From NCBI RefSeq assembly GCF_026151205.1, contig NC_087073.1, positions 19,682,837 through 19,746,836 on the forward strand: a stretch of DNA of 64,000 nucleotides. The letters are read 5' to 3'. How positions within the stretch are numbered: position 1 is the first letter of the stretch; the number at the start of each line of letters is the position of its first letter. Under the pieces are notes generated by a model. That model made no database searches. It was not told where the DNA came from and saw nothing but the letters and a program-made list of their open reading frames with translations. Made by a program: the position numbers and the translations under genes. Origin of the DNA: Bolinopsis microptera (Eukaryota; Ctenophora; Tentaculata; Lobata; Bolinopsidae). Shown in pieces: positions 17,282 through 27,331 of the stretch.

Positions 17282-17546
17282 GTTAGAGAAACCTGAATTT
17301 AGTTATTTAGTTAGTATTTATAAAGTAGGTAGTAAAATGTGGGATTGTTTTAGCACTGAATTATTTAATCGTTAAAAAGATTTCAGTGCAGCATATTATT
17401 TAACTGTTTGACAGTGTAATGTTTCATTTTGACGGAGGAGGAGCGAATTAACCATAATTCAAAATCAGAGACAACAACATCTTTAAACAAATTTCAGTAA
17501 TAATTCTGACAACAATTCAAACAAGATTCAAAATAAAGAACATTCA
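17282..17546 (-). promoter_or_regulatory. Conserved zinc-finger/oxidoreductase spacer
   Basis: This 265-bp spacer is almost the same at 33256-33519 and 48640-48900. On the minus strand it holds a conserved block with GCTCCTCCTCCGTCAAAA and, at its end, ACTAACTAAATAACTAAATTCAG-type sequence that makes a branch site and 3' splice site before the oxidoreductase ATG. I see no AATAAA on the minus strand and no strong splice donor. It may be a promoter, a leader intron or an intercistronic region. Confidence 0.5.
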
Positions 17547-17587
17547 TTACACTTGTAGGGTTTCTCTCCGGTGTGAGTCCTCATATG
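17547..17587 (-). pseudogene. 3' remnant of the zinc-finger gene Z1
   Basis: On the minus strand this reads CAT ATG AGG ACT CAC and on through the TGEKPYKC linker, exactly the last finger of the array genes. The rest of the gene resumes at 21421, on the other side of the RAG1-like element. The last five bases at the junction, ATATG, are repeated at 21421-21425. Confidence 0.85.
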
Positions 17588-19671
17588 CACACAGGTGCTT
17601 GGCGCAGTCTGTGAGGTTATCATGCTGATTGCATTTTCTGGACAACTGTATCCTGTACCGTCTCAAGAATTTGTTTGCAGATTCTATACCTCCTTCCGAT
17701 AGAGTTCCCAGCCCATAATTGTCATTCAGGGAGACTAACTCCCAAGAGTGTCCAAGTAGTTTGTGGACTGTGGGGGACATCTCACAAACAGGACGTGGGT
17801 AGGAAGTTAAGAAAAGCCTGTAGGTTTCTTTACAAAAGGCTTCCAGCTCATCCACCTTTGAGTTGGATAGCTTCCTAGTGCTACTGACAACCCTCAAAAC
17901 AACAGCTACTCTCACCATAATCGCCCTCAATTTGTCTCTTCTTTCTTCACTATCGATCAATTCCAGAAGTAATTCTCTGACATCTCTTTCATACAACAAC
18001 CTCCTGGCAACATTTCCTGTGGTTGTTGTTCCACTATTACCAGTACTATCAGGAAATGCCACTTTCAGTCCTGTTTTTTCTTTCATGTGGGCCTGAACTT
18101 TCAACTTGGCATTCTTTATGAACTGGACATCCCTCATGCATACACTTTCACTCCAATGATTGACTCCAGCAATTTCATGGTACAGAAGTTTAAGCAAAAA
18201 ATCAGTGGACCTCAGTAGCATGTGCAAGCCTTGGACAGATTCTATATCTTTTTCTACAATGGGAGCTCGTTTTTGTCCAAATCTTGTGCTGTAGTCTCCT
18301 TTCTTGCTTTTTATTTCACCTGTCAAAGGATCTATATCTAGATTTTCCAATAGAGCCTTATTTGTCTCGAGAGATCTCGTGATGCGAAGCAAATCCTCAC
18401 CAATGCAAGAGACCTCGTGTGCTTGGTCTAAGGACAGGTGGCAAAGGTCACAATAAGCACCTCCCATGCCAGACACTGCATTTGCTGCTTTTCTGTCTAA
18501 TGCTGAGATCCGTATAACAACATTGAATTTGATTGCATGGTCATTCACAATGACACATATCTCCTCCAGCTCCAATTCAGCCATTTCCTTCGTAACTGGA
18601 CCATACAATCTCAATCGTTCTATTGTTTCCTTTCCTAGTTGCAATATCAGAGGTCTGTGTGTATTTTGAGACTGTGGTTTGGGCTGCACCCAAACCTCCT
18701 TGCCATTTACTCTCAGAAAAATGGGACAAACCATTGCCATTGTTATGTTGTTAGTTTCTTCTGACCCCTTTTGATTAAAAATGCAATGCCCACCACTCCC
18801 ATCAAAGCCAGTCTTATAAACAATTTCAACTTTTGATCTAGCAAGCTCCGTAAAATCCAATTGCAATGTACTTAACAGACGTTCACTTGTCATTTTGATC
18901 ACTGGCAACAAGGGATATCTGATACCATTGTAGGGTTCATCAAGTTTTTGTGGTTTTGGAGTAATGCTTGAATTGAAAGTACTGACACGTTCATACCTGG
19001 GAAGTACTTGATACCCAAGCTCAGACTTTAAGATACCACGGGCTTTAATGTAGGGCACCTTACCAACCTGCAATGCTGACATCAAGAGGGAGGCTGCTGG
19101 AACAGTTATCTCGGATTTTGTCATGGGTTTACCATGACTAACAATTGAGTCTGCATACTCAGCAATATCCTTGTCCTTCTGGTATGCAATTCTACTCAAA
19201 AGCAATGCAGCAGCCTGTAATACAGATATATGTCCTCCATTTCGGCAAAGGAAATCATATCCTTATACAAGGAATCCATCCTAATATTTTGACGATGTTT
19301 TATAACATGAAGGATGTGCTTCCTAAATTTCTTAGGAGCTGGGGCCTCACTGTCTTGATCATCAGCTCCATCATCTTCATCATCACTCATGTCAATCAGC
19401 ACTTTGTCAGAGAGATCACTAGTGTAAAATGGCTCAGTCCATTCAGGCTCTTCATATCTGTCCCTCTTACTAGAGGTAAGCTTTTTTCTCTTCTCACGTA
19501 TTTTCATGAGCTCTCTGAACTTTTGTCTGTGAGTTTCCTCATCAAATTCCAGCTGAAAAAAGACATTGATCTCCAGTGAAAAATCAGTTAATGAAGCTTT
19601 TTTGTGCTTGGTGATGGTGCTTGTGAAAATTTTGTAGGCTTCCAATTTTGTTATGCTGTGAACTCCCATGG
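17547..19671 (-). CDS. RAG1L: RAG1-like transposase (Transib/ProtoRAG type), one frameshift
   Basis: A DDE transposase related to the V(D)J recombinase core. Residue numbers are for the 552-residue frame that begins at 19205. D135 in GFDGSGGH, D237 in SALDRKAAN and E504 in TLSEGGIESANKFLRRYR match RAG1 D600, D708 and E962. YCDLC (252-255) and HKLLGH (481-486) match the RAG1 zinc ligands CTLC and HKTLAH. KPQSQ...RPLILQL, SEERRDKLR and GNVARRLL also have counterparts in RAG1. Upstream coding (to about 19671, MGVHSITKLE) is in another frame. Restoring one G in AAGGAT near 19262 would join it to GYDFLCRNGG, so a 1-nt deletion is likelier than an intron. The C-terminal 13 residues and stop come from zinc-finger host sequence, so the normal tail is absent. 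No RAG2-like Kelch gene is present. Probably inactive. Confidence 0.88.
17583..17587. repeat. Target-site duplication, left (ATATG)
   Basis: ATATG directly before the element start matches 21421-21425. Intact paralogues read CCTCATATGTTTCTTGAG here with a single ATATG, which proves duplication of 5 bp, the length made by Transib and RAG transposition. Confidence 0.88.
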
Positions 19672-20482
19672 ATGAGTGATAACATGAACGTGAACTTTCC
19701 TGTGAAATAGTGATGAGATAAAAGTCATGTGAACATATTACAAAATACATATAATTTGATTACAATTTGAAATGAAATCAACACACTTTAGATGTTTGAA
19801 GTACAATTATCTGAATTAATGTTAATTGTTATGATCACAATATTTCATAACTGAAATAACCTTATTTACAGCTTTGTTGTGCTTGCCGGTGAAAGCAATT
19901 GCTGGTCACAGAATCATTGAGTATTAAATGAACCCTCATCATACCGCACAGCTGTTGGACTGGCCACCACGGAATGATGGGTGGCCAACCCAGAAACATG
20001 TCTCAATTGTTGATAGAAATTAAAACTCCATTGTATAAAACTATATAGTATTTCACTGTGTTTAACATTGGATATGATGATTCAACCTAAATAATTTCAA
20101 ATCGATTGGAAATGGTCAAAGAATGATCACAAATAGTGGATTAAACTCCTGAAAGCGCGCGCGCTATGTGTGTGTGTTTGCGGGTGGGGGAGCATTGAAT
20201 TGGCTTCCTTTTATATAAATTTGATCAAAAAACACCCTTTAAAACGTTCTCTGATTGTATTATCGCTAGAAAAGATCATTTTGCACAGAATTTCACATTA
20301 AACATCAATTATGGGGATATAAAGGGTCCGCGTATGAAAATTTTGAAAATTCTGAAAATTCAAAATATCGAAATAACTTTGTTTGTGATGACACTGGAGC
20401 TCTGAAAATGTCATAAAACGACTTTTTGGGCCAAACAACCCTCAAGAACAGTATATATTGCCAATCAGACCATTCATTCATG
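19672..20482. other. Non-coding 5' part of the RAG1-like element
   Basis: A 3' splice site (CTATTTCACAG on the minus strand, near 19700) suggests a further upstream transposase exon, but I could not identify one. The stretch includes a short GC/GT-repeat patch near 20155-20180. Confidence 0.45.
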
Positions 20483-20519
20483 CCTAAACTATCATGACCC
20501 CCCTTCGCGGCCCACTGTG
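20483..20519 (-). repeat. Internal second copy of the element's right end
   Basis: On the minus strand this reads CACAGTGGGCC, then 12 extra bases, then CATGATAGTTTAGG. The terminal copy (21394-21420) has the same parts in the same orientation but only AC between them. The block therefore lies 10 bp further from the heptamer in the internal copy. Confidence 0.8.
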
Positions 20520-20566
20520 TGTGGCTAGACTCTGATCCTGTACTAAATGCTTTAGTAACAAACAAT

Positions 20567-20680
20567 ATGCCTACTTGCGAAGAGTGTAAGATTAAGGGGC
20601 ATAGCTATCGCTACTGTCCAAAAAGATACGACACTGTATTGCAGCACGATGATTCTTTGGTGGAATCTTTTTTTGGCTAA
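20567..20680 (+). CDS. Short frame with one CCHC zinc knuckle
   Basis: A 37-residue frame beginning MPTCEECKIKGHSYRYC. The spacing C-x2-C-x4-H-x4-C is exactly that of a retroviral-type zinc knuckle. The frame is open upstream to about 20498, so it may be the last exon of a longer gene. It lies on the strand opposite to the transposase, within the element. No other part of a gene was recognised, and function is unknown. Confidence 0.35.
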   Translation: MPTCEECKIKGHSYRYCPKRYDTVLQHDDSLVESFFG

Positions 20681-21384
20681 TTTAAGTGCGCTGCCAGTTT
20701 TTACAGTTTTGTGAATTAAATGTTGAAAATGTTTCCTTGTCTTTAATGAGTGATTTTTATTTTTAACTTATTAAAAACTAATTCAAATTTAAAACAAATT
20801 CATTCATAGTTATTAGCAATTTAATACACACTTTACTTGAATTCATTGTATTCTTTCTGTATATTGACTGCTTATATAGTGCCGCGCCAGGAAAATACAC
20901 CAAAATGAGAGCAAACTGGGGATTTTGAAAAAGTCATAAAATGCAAAGCCAGATCCAGCCAGAACCATTCTTGGTTGCATTTGTTAGGAAATTGTCAGTA
21001 CTTAATGATAAAAGTGGTTTTTAGTGGGCACTAGAAGGCACTAACAACTATTCCTGGTCTTGAAACTGTGCAAAATGTGAAAAAGAGGGTCTAAATTTGC
21101 CTCTGCACGTAAATTTTTCCTAATCAAGAGGCATGATAAGGCCTATTTCACCAGAAAGATCATCCAAAACTGTTCTAGAAGGTATTAAAATAATCATTAA
21201 ACCTTATAAGGCCATTTTTCTGAGACACAGGCATTTAGTGGCCATTTTCACTGCCAAAATTGTCTATATTTGGCGCGCTGCCAAAACTCAACATTTGAAC
21301 ATTTTTCAATTCGGTTTTTTGCACTTTATGTGTATATCTATTTACTAGGAGATGAGATAAAGAAAATGGGATTCAAAGAAAGTC
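20681..21384. other. Non-coding right part of the RAG1-like element
   Basis: AT-rich with no recognisable protein. Short motifs such as AAGTCATAAAA and GCGC-GCTGCC resemble sequences left of the internal end at 20483, hinting that this part arose by duplication of an element arm. Confidence 0.35.
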
Positions 21385-21420
21385 GATTTTTGACCTAAAC
21401 TATCATGGTGGCCCACTGTG
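21385..21420 (-). other. RSS-like right terminus of the element
   Basis: Read inward on the minus strand: heptamer CACAGTG (21414-21420), a 20-nt spacer, then TCAAAAATC (21385-21393), which matches the nonamer ACAAAAACC at 7 of 9 positions. The heptamer match is exact. The nonamer match may be chance in AT-rich DNA. Confidence 0.55.
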
Positions 21421-22209
<789 letters not shown>

Positions 22210-22813
22210 GACAAATTTTCCTGGATAAATAACTGATTAATAAAATAAAAACACAGAAACTATCCAAATTCAAATAACTAAATCTTTAAAATTACCAGTG
22301 GGTATAAATAAATGGAATAGTATTAAATTATAATATTTAGACCACGCTTAGACATCCATATTCTATCAGTACCATGCAGCAATAATGCAGTTAATATATG
22401 TCATATCATAGTTATATAATAAAAATAACAAATAATATAGATTGTGGAAAAACGATAAATTTACTAATTTCTACTATTGAGACAAGATAAAATCAGTGAG
22501 ATTCAATTAATGGTTAGATAATAGATGTACATATCAAAGATTATGATTGTTTCCTCATTTATTTGTGCAATAAACTGCAAAATTCTTTTCTTTAAATCAG
22601 AAAAATTCATTTCAAAACTAGCTCTAAAAATTTGTGGAAATTATTTCTAGACTATCAATGCAATCATTGATCATACCTCGTTGTTCAACTAATAATATAA
22701 AAGTGGAAGTAAACTGACATCCTTTACCCGTGAATACGCTGGTACCTATCTAATAAAATGTGACTGATCAGAACAAGTATAAAAGTTGTTATGTGAGAAC
22801 ATTCCTGGAAATT
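22210..22813. other. Conserved zinc-finger gene spacer (empty site)
   Basis: About 600 bp repeated between all neighbouring zinc-finger genes. On the minus strand, TTTATCCAG/G lies 12 nt before the Z1 ATG (a 3' splice site), and AAATAAATG near 22560 is the likely poly(A) signal of the upstream gene Z2. It reads GACCACGCTTAGACATCC without insertion, which makes it the empty site for the LINE and MITE found in other copies. Confidence 0.7.
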
Positions 22814-23788
22814 TTAGAGTTTCTCTGCCGTGTGAGTCCTCATATGTTTCTTGAGATCACTTTTCTGAGCACTACAATATGAACATCCATTACACTTGTA
22901 GGGTTTCTCTCCCGTGTGAGTCCTCATATGTCTCTTGAGATCACTTTTCTGAGCACTACAATATGAACATTCCTTACACTTGTAGGGTTTCTCTCCTGTG
23001 TGAGTCCTCATATGTTTTATGAGATCACTTTTCTTAGCACTACAAAATGAACATTCCTTACACTTGTGGGGTTTCTCTCCCGTGTGAGTCCTCATACAAT
23101 GACTCTTGAGATTACATTTCTTAGCACTGCAAAATGAACATTCCTTACACTTGTACGGTTTCTCTCCCGTGTGAGTCCTCGTATGTCTCTTGAGATCACT
23201 TTTCTTAGCACTGCAAAATGAACATTCCTTACACTTGTAGGGTTTCTCTCCCGTGTGAGTCCTCATATGTCTCTTGAGATCACTTTTCTGAGCACTGCAA
23301 AATGAACATTCCTTACACTTGTAGGGTTTCTCTCCCGTGTGAGTACGTTGGTGTCTGATAAGCGTTGATTTAAAAGAGCAAGCAAATGAACATTCTATAC
23401 ACTTGTAAGGTTTCTCCCCCGTGTGAATACCTAAATGTTTCACAAGATCACTGTTCTCAGTACAGGTATAAGAACAATCGTCACATTTAAAAGCTTTCCC
23501 AACAGAAGAAGTATTTTCTTTGCCAAACCTGTCTGATGATCGTAAAGAATTTAATTGGACATTTGTAGTAGACATATCATTGATTGTTTCACCATGATGT
23601 TCTCTGATGTGTTCCACAAAGAACTCATCATAAAGGAAGTGAGCTTCACATTGCGGACAAATGAAACCATGTGATATTTCAGCCAACTCCTCCTGTTCAG
23701 TTTTTATCTCCTTTTTGATCGGAATTAAATTTTTGTTAGTCTTTTCTTTATCAGCAACGGTTGATGATCTTTTACTCCGTGTTAACAT
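22814..23788 (-). CDS. C2H2 zinc-finger protein Z2, 9 fingers
   Basis: A 324-residue protein, probably a nuclear DNA-binding factor. It has a basic start (MLTRSKRSS), overlapping sumoylation-type motifs IKKE and IKTE, an atypical N-terminal C2H2 unit, then eight fingers joined by TGEKPYKC linkers. Most helices are QKSDLKR or KKSDLKR variants. One finger has H-x4-H (HCMRTH) and one has a CNGC core. It ends TAEKL just after a linker, as related genes do. The target sequence is unknown. High similarity to the other array members indicates recent duplication or conversion. Confidence 0.9.
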   Translation of the reverse strand: MLTRSKRSSTVADKEKTNKNLIPIKKEIKTEQEELAEISHGFICPQCEAHFLYDEFFVEHIREHHGETINDMSTTNVQLNSLRSSDRFGKENTSSVGKAFKCDDCSYTCTENSDLVKHLGIHTGEKPYKCIECSFACSFKSTLIRHQRTHTGEKPYKCKECSFCSAQKSDLKRHMRTHTGEKPYKCKECSFCSAKKSDLKRHTRTHTGEKPYKCKECSFCSAKKCNLKSHCMRTHTGEKPHKCKECSFCSAKKSDLIKHMRTHTGEKPYKCKECSYCSAQKSDLKRHMRTHTGEKPYKCNGCSYCSAQKSDLKKHMRTHTAEKL

Positions 23789-23925
23789 TACAAATTTTCC
23801 TGGATAAATAACTGATTAATAAAATAAAAACACAGAAACTATCCAAATTCAAATAACTAAATCTTTAATTACCAGTGGGTATAAATAAATGGAATAGTAT
23901 TAAATTATAATATTTAGACCACGCT

Positions 23926-24348
23926 CAGGTCCATTCTAAACATCAAATGGCCTAAAGGTATGATGAGCAACAAAGCATTGTATGAAAGGTGCAAAGTTAA
24001 AAAGTTATCTAAGCGTATCGAACACCAGCGGTGGAAGATGTTTGGACACATTCTCAGGAGTATGGAGAACACCCCAGCCCAAACGGCTCTCTCTTTTGCT
24101 ATTGAATCAGATAATTTATTCACTGGAAGATTGGGGAGACCTAGAATGAACTTGTTATCGGTTTTAAGAAATGATTTAATTAGTAGAAATTTGCAAATGG
24201 ACAACTCTCATGAATTGAACGAAATTAGAGATATAGCTGCATGCAAAAGATGTTGGGAAAATCTTTTTCAAGGGTACAGTTTACCGCATTAAGGTATTTT
24301 TAAGAATCATTTTTGTTGGTAAAATCCTGTTTTATAATAATAATAATA
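23926..24348 (+). mobile_element. 5'-truncated LINE 3' end, copy 1
   Basis: The readable frame 23960-24292 has the C-terminal reverse-transcriptase signature WKMFGHILRSMENTPAQ followed by GRLGRPRMN, known from many non-LTR elements. It ends with an (ATA)n tail. The 10-bp sequence AGACCACGCT flanks it (23916-23925 and 24349-24358), and paralogues hold it once. The insertion therefore has ordinary LINE features and is a dead 423-bp fragment. Confidence 0.9.
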
Positions 24349-24360
24349 AGACCACGCTTA

Positions 24361-24696
24361 CAGCCCAGTTCCACGGCTCAGTTTTGCGACCAGATTTGAC
24401 ACAAAACTCCGCGAAAAGAGTTTTGAAAGGCAAAACTCCGCGAAGGCAGTTTTGTTTACAATGTGCGTTCCCACGGTTGGTATTTTTGGACGCAGATTTG
24501 CGCGCGCACGTGGGCGCATTATAATGAAATGTACCACGCGAGCGCCCAGGTTAGAACTGCTTTCACGGAGTTTTGGGTCATATCAAAAATATTTCTCTGT
24601 GCGGAGAAATATTTTTGAATTTCATTTCCGGTCGCAAAAATGTGAGAAAAAATGTGAGCAAATCTGGTTGCAAAACTGAGCCGTGGAACTGCAGGG
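24361..24696. mobile_element. 336-bp MITE with 33-bp inverted ends, copy 1
   Basis: The ends read CAGTTCCACGGCTCAGTTTT and its inverse, over about 33 bp. The interior is GC-richer than its surroundings (GCGCGCGCACGTGGGCGC). TA on both sides suggests a TA target duplication, as for Tc1/mariner-type elements. It sits directly behind the LINE target duplication. Confidence 0.85.
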
Positions 24697-25156
24697 TAAG
24701 ACATCCATATTCTATCAGTACCATGCAGTAATAATGCAGTTAATATATGTCATATCATAGTTATATAATAAAAATAACAAATAATATAGATTGTGGAAAA
24801 ACGATAAATTTACTAATTTCTACTATTGAGACAAGACAAAATCAGTGGGATTCAATTAATGGTTAGATAATAGATATATATCAAAGATTATGATTGTTTC
24901 CTCATTTATTTGTGCAAAAAACTGCAAAATTCTTTTCTTTAAATCAGAAAAATTAATTTCAAACATAGCTCTAAACATTTGTGGAAATTATTTCTAGACT
25001 ATAAATGCAATCATTGATCATACCTCGTTGTTGAACTAATAATATAAAAGTGGAAGTAAACTGACATTATTTACCCGTAAATACGCTGGTATCTAATAAA
25101 GTGTGACTGATCAGAACAAGTATAAAAGTTGTTATATGAGAACATTCCTGGCAATT
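24697..25156. other. Rest of zinc-finger spacer
   Basis: Same conserved spacer as 22210-22813, with the minus-strand poly(A) signal AAATAAATG. Nothing else is seen. Confidence 0.6.
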
Positions 25157-25963
25157 TTAGAGTTTCTCTCCCGTGTGAGTACGTTGGTGTCTGACAAGAC
25201 TTGATTTAACAGAGAAAGTATATGAACATTCATTACACTTGTAGGGTTTCTCTCCCGTGTGAGTCCTCATATGTTTCTTGAGATCACATTCCTGAGCACT
25301 ACAATATGAACATTCCTTACACTTGTAGGGTTTTTCTCCCGTGTGAGTCCTCATATGTCTCTTGAGATCACTTTTCTTAGCACTACAAAATGAACATTCC
25401 TTGCATTTGTAGGGTTTCTCTCCTGAGTGAGTCCTCATATGTAATGTGAGATTACCTTTCTGAGCACTAGAATATGAACATTCCTTGCACTTGTAGGGTT
25501 TCTCTCCCGTGTGAGTCCTCATATGTCTCTTGAGATCACTTTTCTTAGCACTACAAAATGAACATTCCTTACACTTGTAGGGTTTCTCTCCCGTGTGAAT
25601 ACCCAAATGTTTCACAAGATCACTGTTCTCAGTACAGGTATAAGAACAATCGTCACATTTAAAAGCTTTCCCAACAGAAGAAGTATTTTCTTTGCCAAAC
25701 CTGTCTGATGATCGTAAATAATTAAACAAGACATTTGTAGTAGACATATCATTGATTGTTTCACCATGATGTTCTCTAATGTGTTCCACAAAGAACTCAT
25801 CATAAAGGAAGTGAGCTTCACATTTCGGACAAATAAAACCATGTGATATTTCAGCCAACTCCTCCTGTTCAGTTTTTATTTCCTTTTTGATCGGAAAATT
25901 TACATTTTTGTTAGTCTTTTCTTTATCAGCAACGGTTGAGGATCTTTTACTCCGTGTTAACAT
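25157..25963 (-). CDS. C2H2 zinc-finger protein Z3, 7 fingers
   Basis: A 268-residue protein of the short subtype: the shared N-terminal module plus six regular fingers, with helices ENSDLVK, KKSDLKR, QKGNLTL, KKSDLKR, QECDLKK and VKSSLVR. Residue 21-24 reads NVNF, one codon-length variant of the NVIP seen elsewhere. It ends TGEKL. Same strand and same spacer as its neighbours. The order of fingers is identical in Z4, Z10 and Z11, so these four form one duplicated block. Confidence 0.9.
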   Translation of the reverse strand: MLTRSKRSSTVADKEKTNKNVNFPIKKEIKTEQEELAEISHGFICPKCEAHFLYDEFFVEHIREHHGETINDMSTTNVLFNYLRSSDRFGKENTSSVGKAFKCDDCSYTCTENSDLVKHLGIHTGEKPYKCKECSFCSAKKSDLKRHMRTHTGEKPYKCKECSYSSAQKGNLTLHMRTHSGEKPYKCKECSFCSAKKSDLKRHMRTHTGEKPYKCKECSYCSAQECDLKKHMRTHTGEKPYKCNECSYTFSVKSSLVRHQRTHTGEKL

Positions 25964-26100
25964 GACAAATTTTCCTGGATAAATAACTGATTAATAAAAT
26001 AAAAACACAGAAACTATCCAAATTCAAATAACTAAATCTTTAATTACCAGTGGGTATAAATAAATGGAATAGTATTAAATTATAATATTTAGACCACGCT

Positions 26101-26523
26101 CAGGTCCATTCTAAACATCAAATGGCCTAAAGGTATGATGAGCAACAAAGCATTGTATGAAAGGTGCAAAGTTAAAAAGTTATCTAAGCGTATCGAACAC
26201 CAGCGGTGGAAGATGTTTGGACACATTCTCAGGAGTATGGAGAACACCCCAGCCCAAACGGCTCTCTCTTTTGCTATTGAATCAGATAATTTATTCACTG
26301 GAAGATTGGGGAGACCTAGAATGAACTTGTTATCGGTTTTAAGAAATGATTTAATTAGTAGAAATTTGCAAATGGACAACTCTCATGAATTGAACGAAAT
26401 TAGAGATATAGCTGCATGCAAAAGATGTTGGGAAAATCTTTTTCAAGGGTACAGTTTACCGCATTAAGGTATTTTTAAGAATCATTTTTGTCGGTAAGAT
26501 CCTGTTTTATAATAATAATAATA
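26101..26523 (+). mobile_element. LINE fragment, copy 2
   Basis: Same insertion at the same site as 23926-24348, with the same AGACCACGCT duplication (26091-26100 and 26524-26533). It reflects duplication of the host block 2,175 bp apart, not a new insertion. Confidence 0.9.
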
Positions 26524-26535
26524 AGACCACGCTTA

Positions 26536-26871
26536 CAGCCCAGTTCCACGGCTCAGTTTTGCGACCAGATTTGACACAAAACTCCGCGAAAAGAGTTTTG
26601 AAAGGCAAAACTCCGCGAAGGCAGTTTTGTTTACAATGTACGTTCCCACGGTTGGTATTTTTGGACGCAGATTTGCGCGCGCACGTGGGCGCATTATAAT
26701 GAAATGTATCACGCGAGCGCCCAGGTTAGAACTGCTTTCACGGAGTTTTGGGTCATATCAAAAATATTTCTCCGTGCGGAGAAATATTTTTGAATTTCAT
26801 TTCCGGTCGCAAAAATGTGAGAAAAAATGTGAGCAAATCTGGTTGCAAAACTGAGCCGTGGAACTGCAGGG
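26536..26871. mobile_element. 336-bp MITE, copy 2
   Basis: Identical in length and position to copy 1, with a few substitutions. It was duplicated together with the flanking LINE fragment and zinc-finger gene. Confidence 0.85.
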
Positions 26872-27331
26872 TAAGACATCCATATTCTATCAGTACCATG
26901 CAGTAATAATGCAGTTAATATATGTCATATTATAGTTATATAATAAAAATAACAAATAATATAGATTGTGGAAAAACGATAAATTTACTAATTTCTACTA
27001 TTGAGACAAGACAAAATCAGTGGGATTCAATTAATGGTTAGATAATAGATATATATCAAAGATTATGATTGTTTCCTCATTTATTTGTGCAACAAACTGC
27101 AAAATTCTTTTCTTTAAATCAGAAAAATTAATTTCAAACATAGCTCTAAACATTTGTGGAAATTATTTCTAGACTATAAATGCAATCATTGATCATACCT
27201 CGTTGTTGAACTAATAATATAAAAGTGGAAGTAAACTGACATTATTTACCCGTAAATACGCTGGTATCTAATAAAGTGTGACTGATCAGAACAAGTATAA
27301 AAGTTGTTATATGAGAACATTCCTGGCAATT
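26872..27331. other. Rest of zinc-finger spacer
   Basis: Conserved spacer sequence as at 24697-25156. No other feature is seen. Confidence 0.6.

Larger units (their letters stand above)
17588..21420 (-). mobile_element. RAG1-like transposon inserted in a C2H2 gene
   Basis: The limits come from comparison with uninterrupted zinc-finger paralogues (for example around 33890). The element is 3,833 bp, bounded by 5-bp ATATG repeats. Its right end, read inward on the minus strand, begins CACAGTGGGCC, an exact consensus recombination-signal heptamer. Its left end begins CACACAGG, which shares only the critical CAC. The transposase lies in the left 2.1 kb. The remaining 1.7 kb is mostly non-coding. 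The left end is inside the transposase coding sequence, so this looks like a copy that lost its original left terminus. Confidence 0.87.

Noticed and set aside
20305-20565. 86-residue minus-strand frame upstream of the transposase as a RAG2-like or first exon
   Set aside because: No Kelch, PHD or RAG1 similarity seen; the frame overlaps the internal end signal.
24519-24704. 61-75-residue frames inside the 336-bp MITE
   Set aside because: They exist on both strands because of the long inverted ends and resemble no protein.
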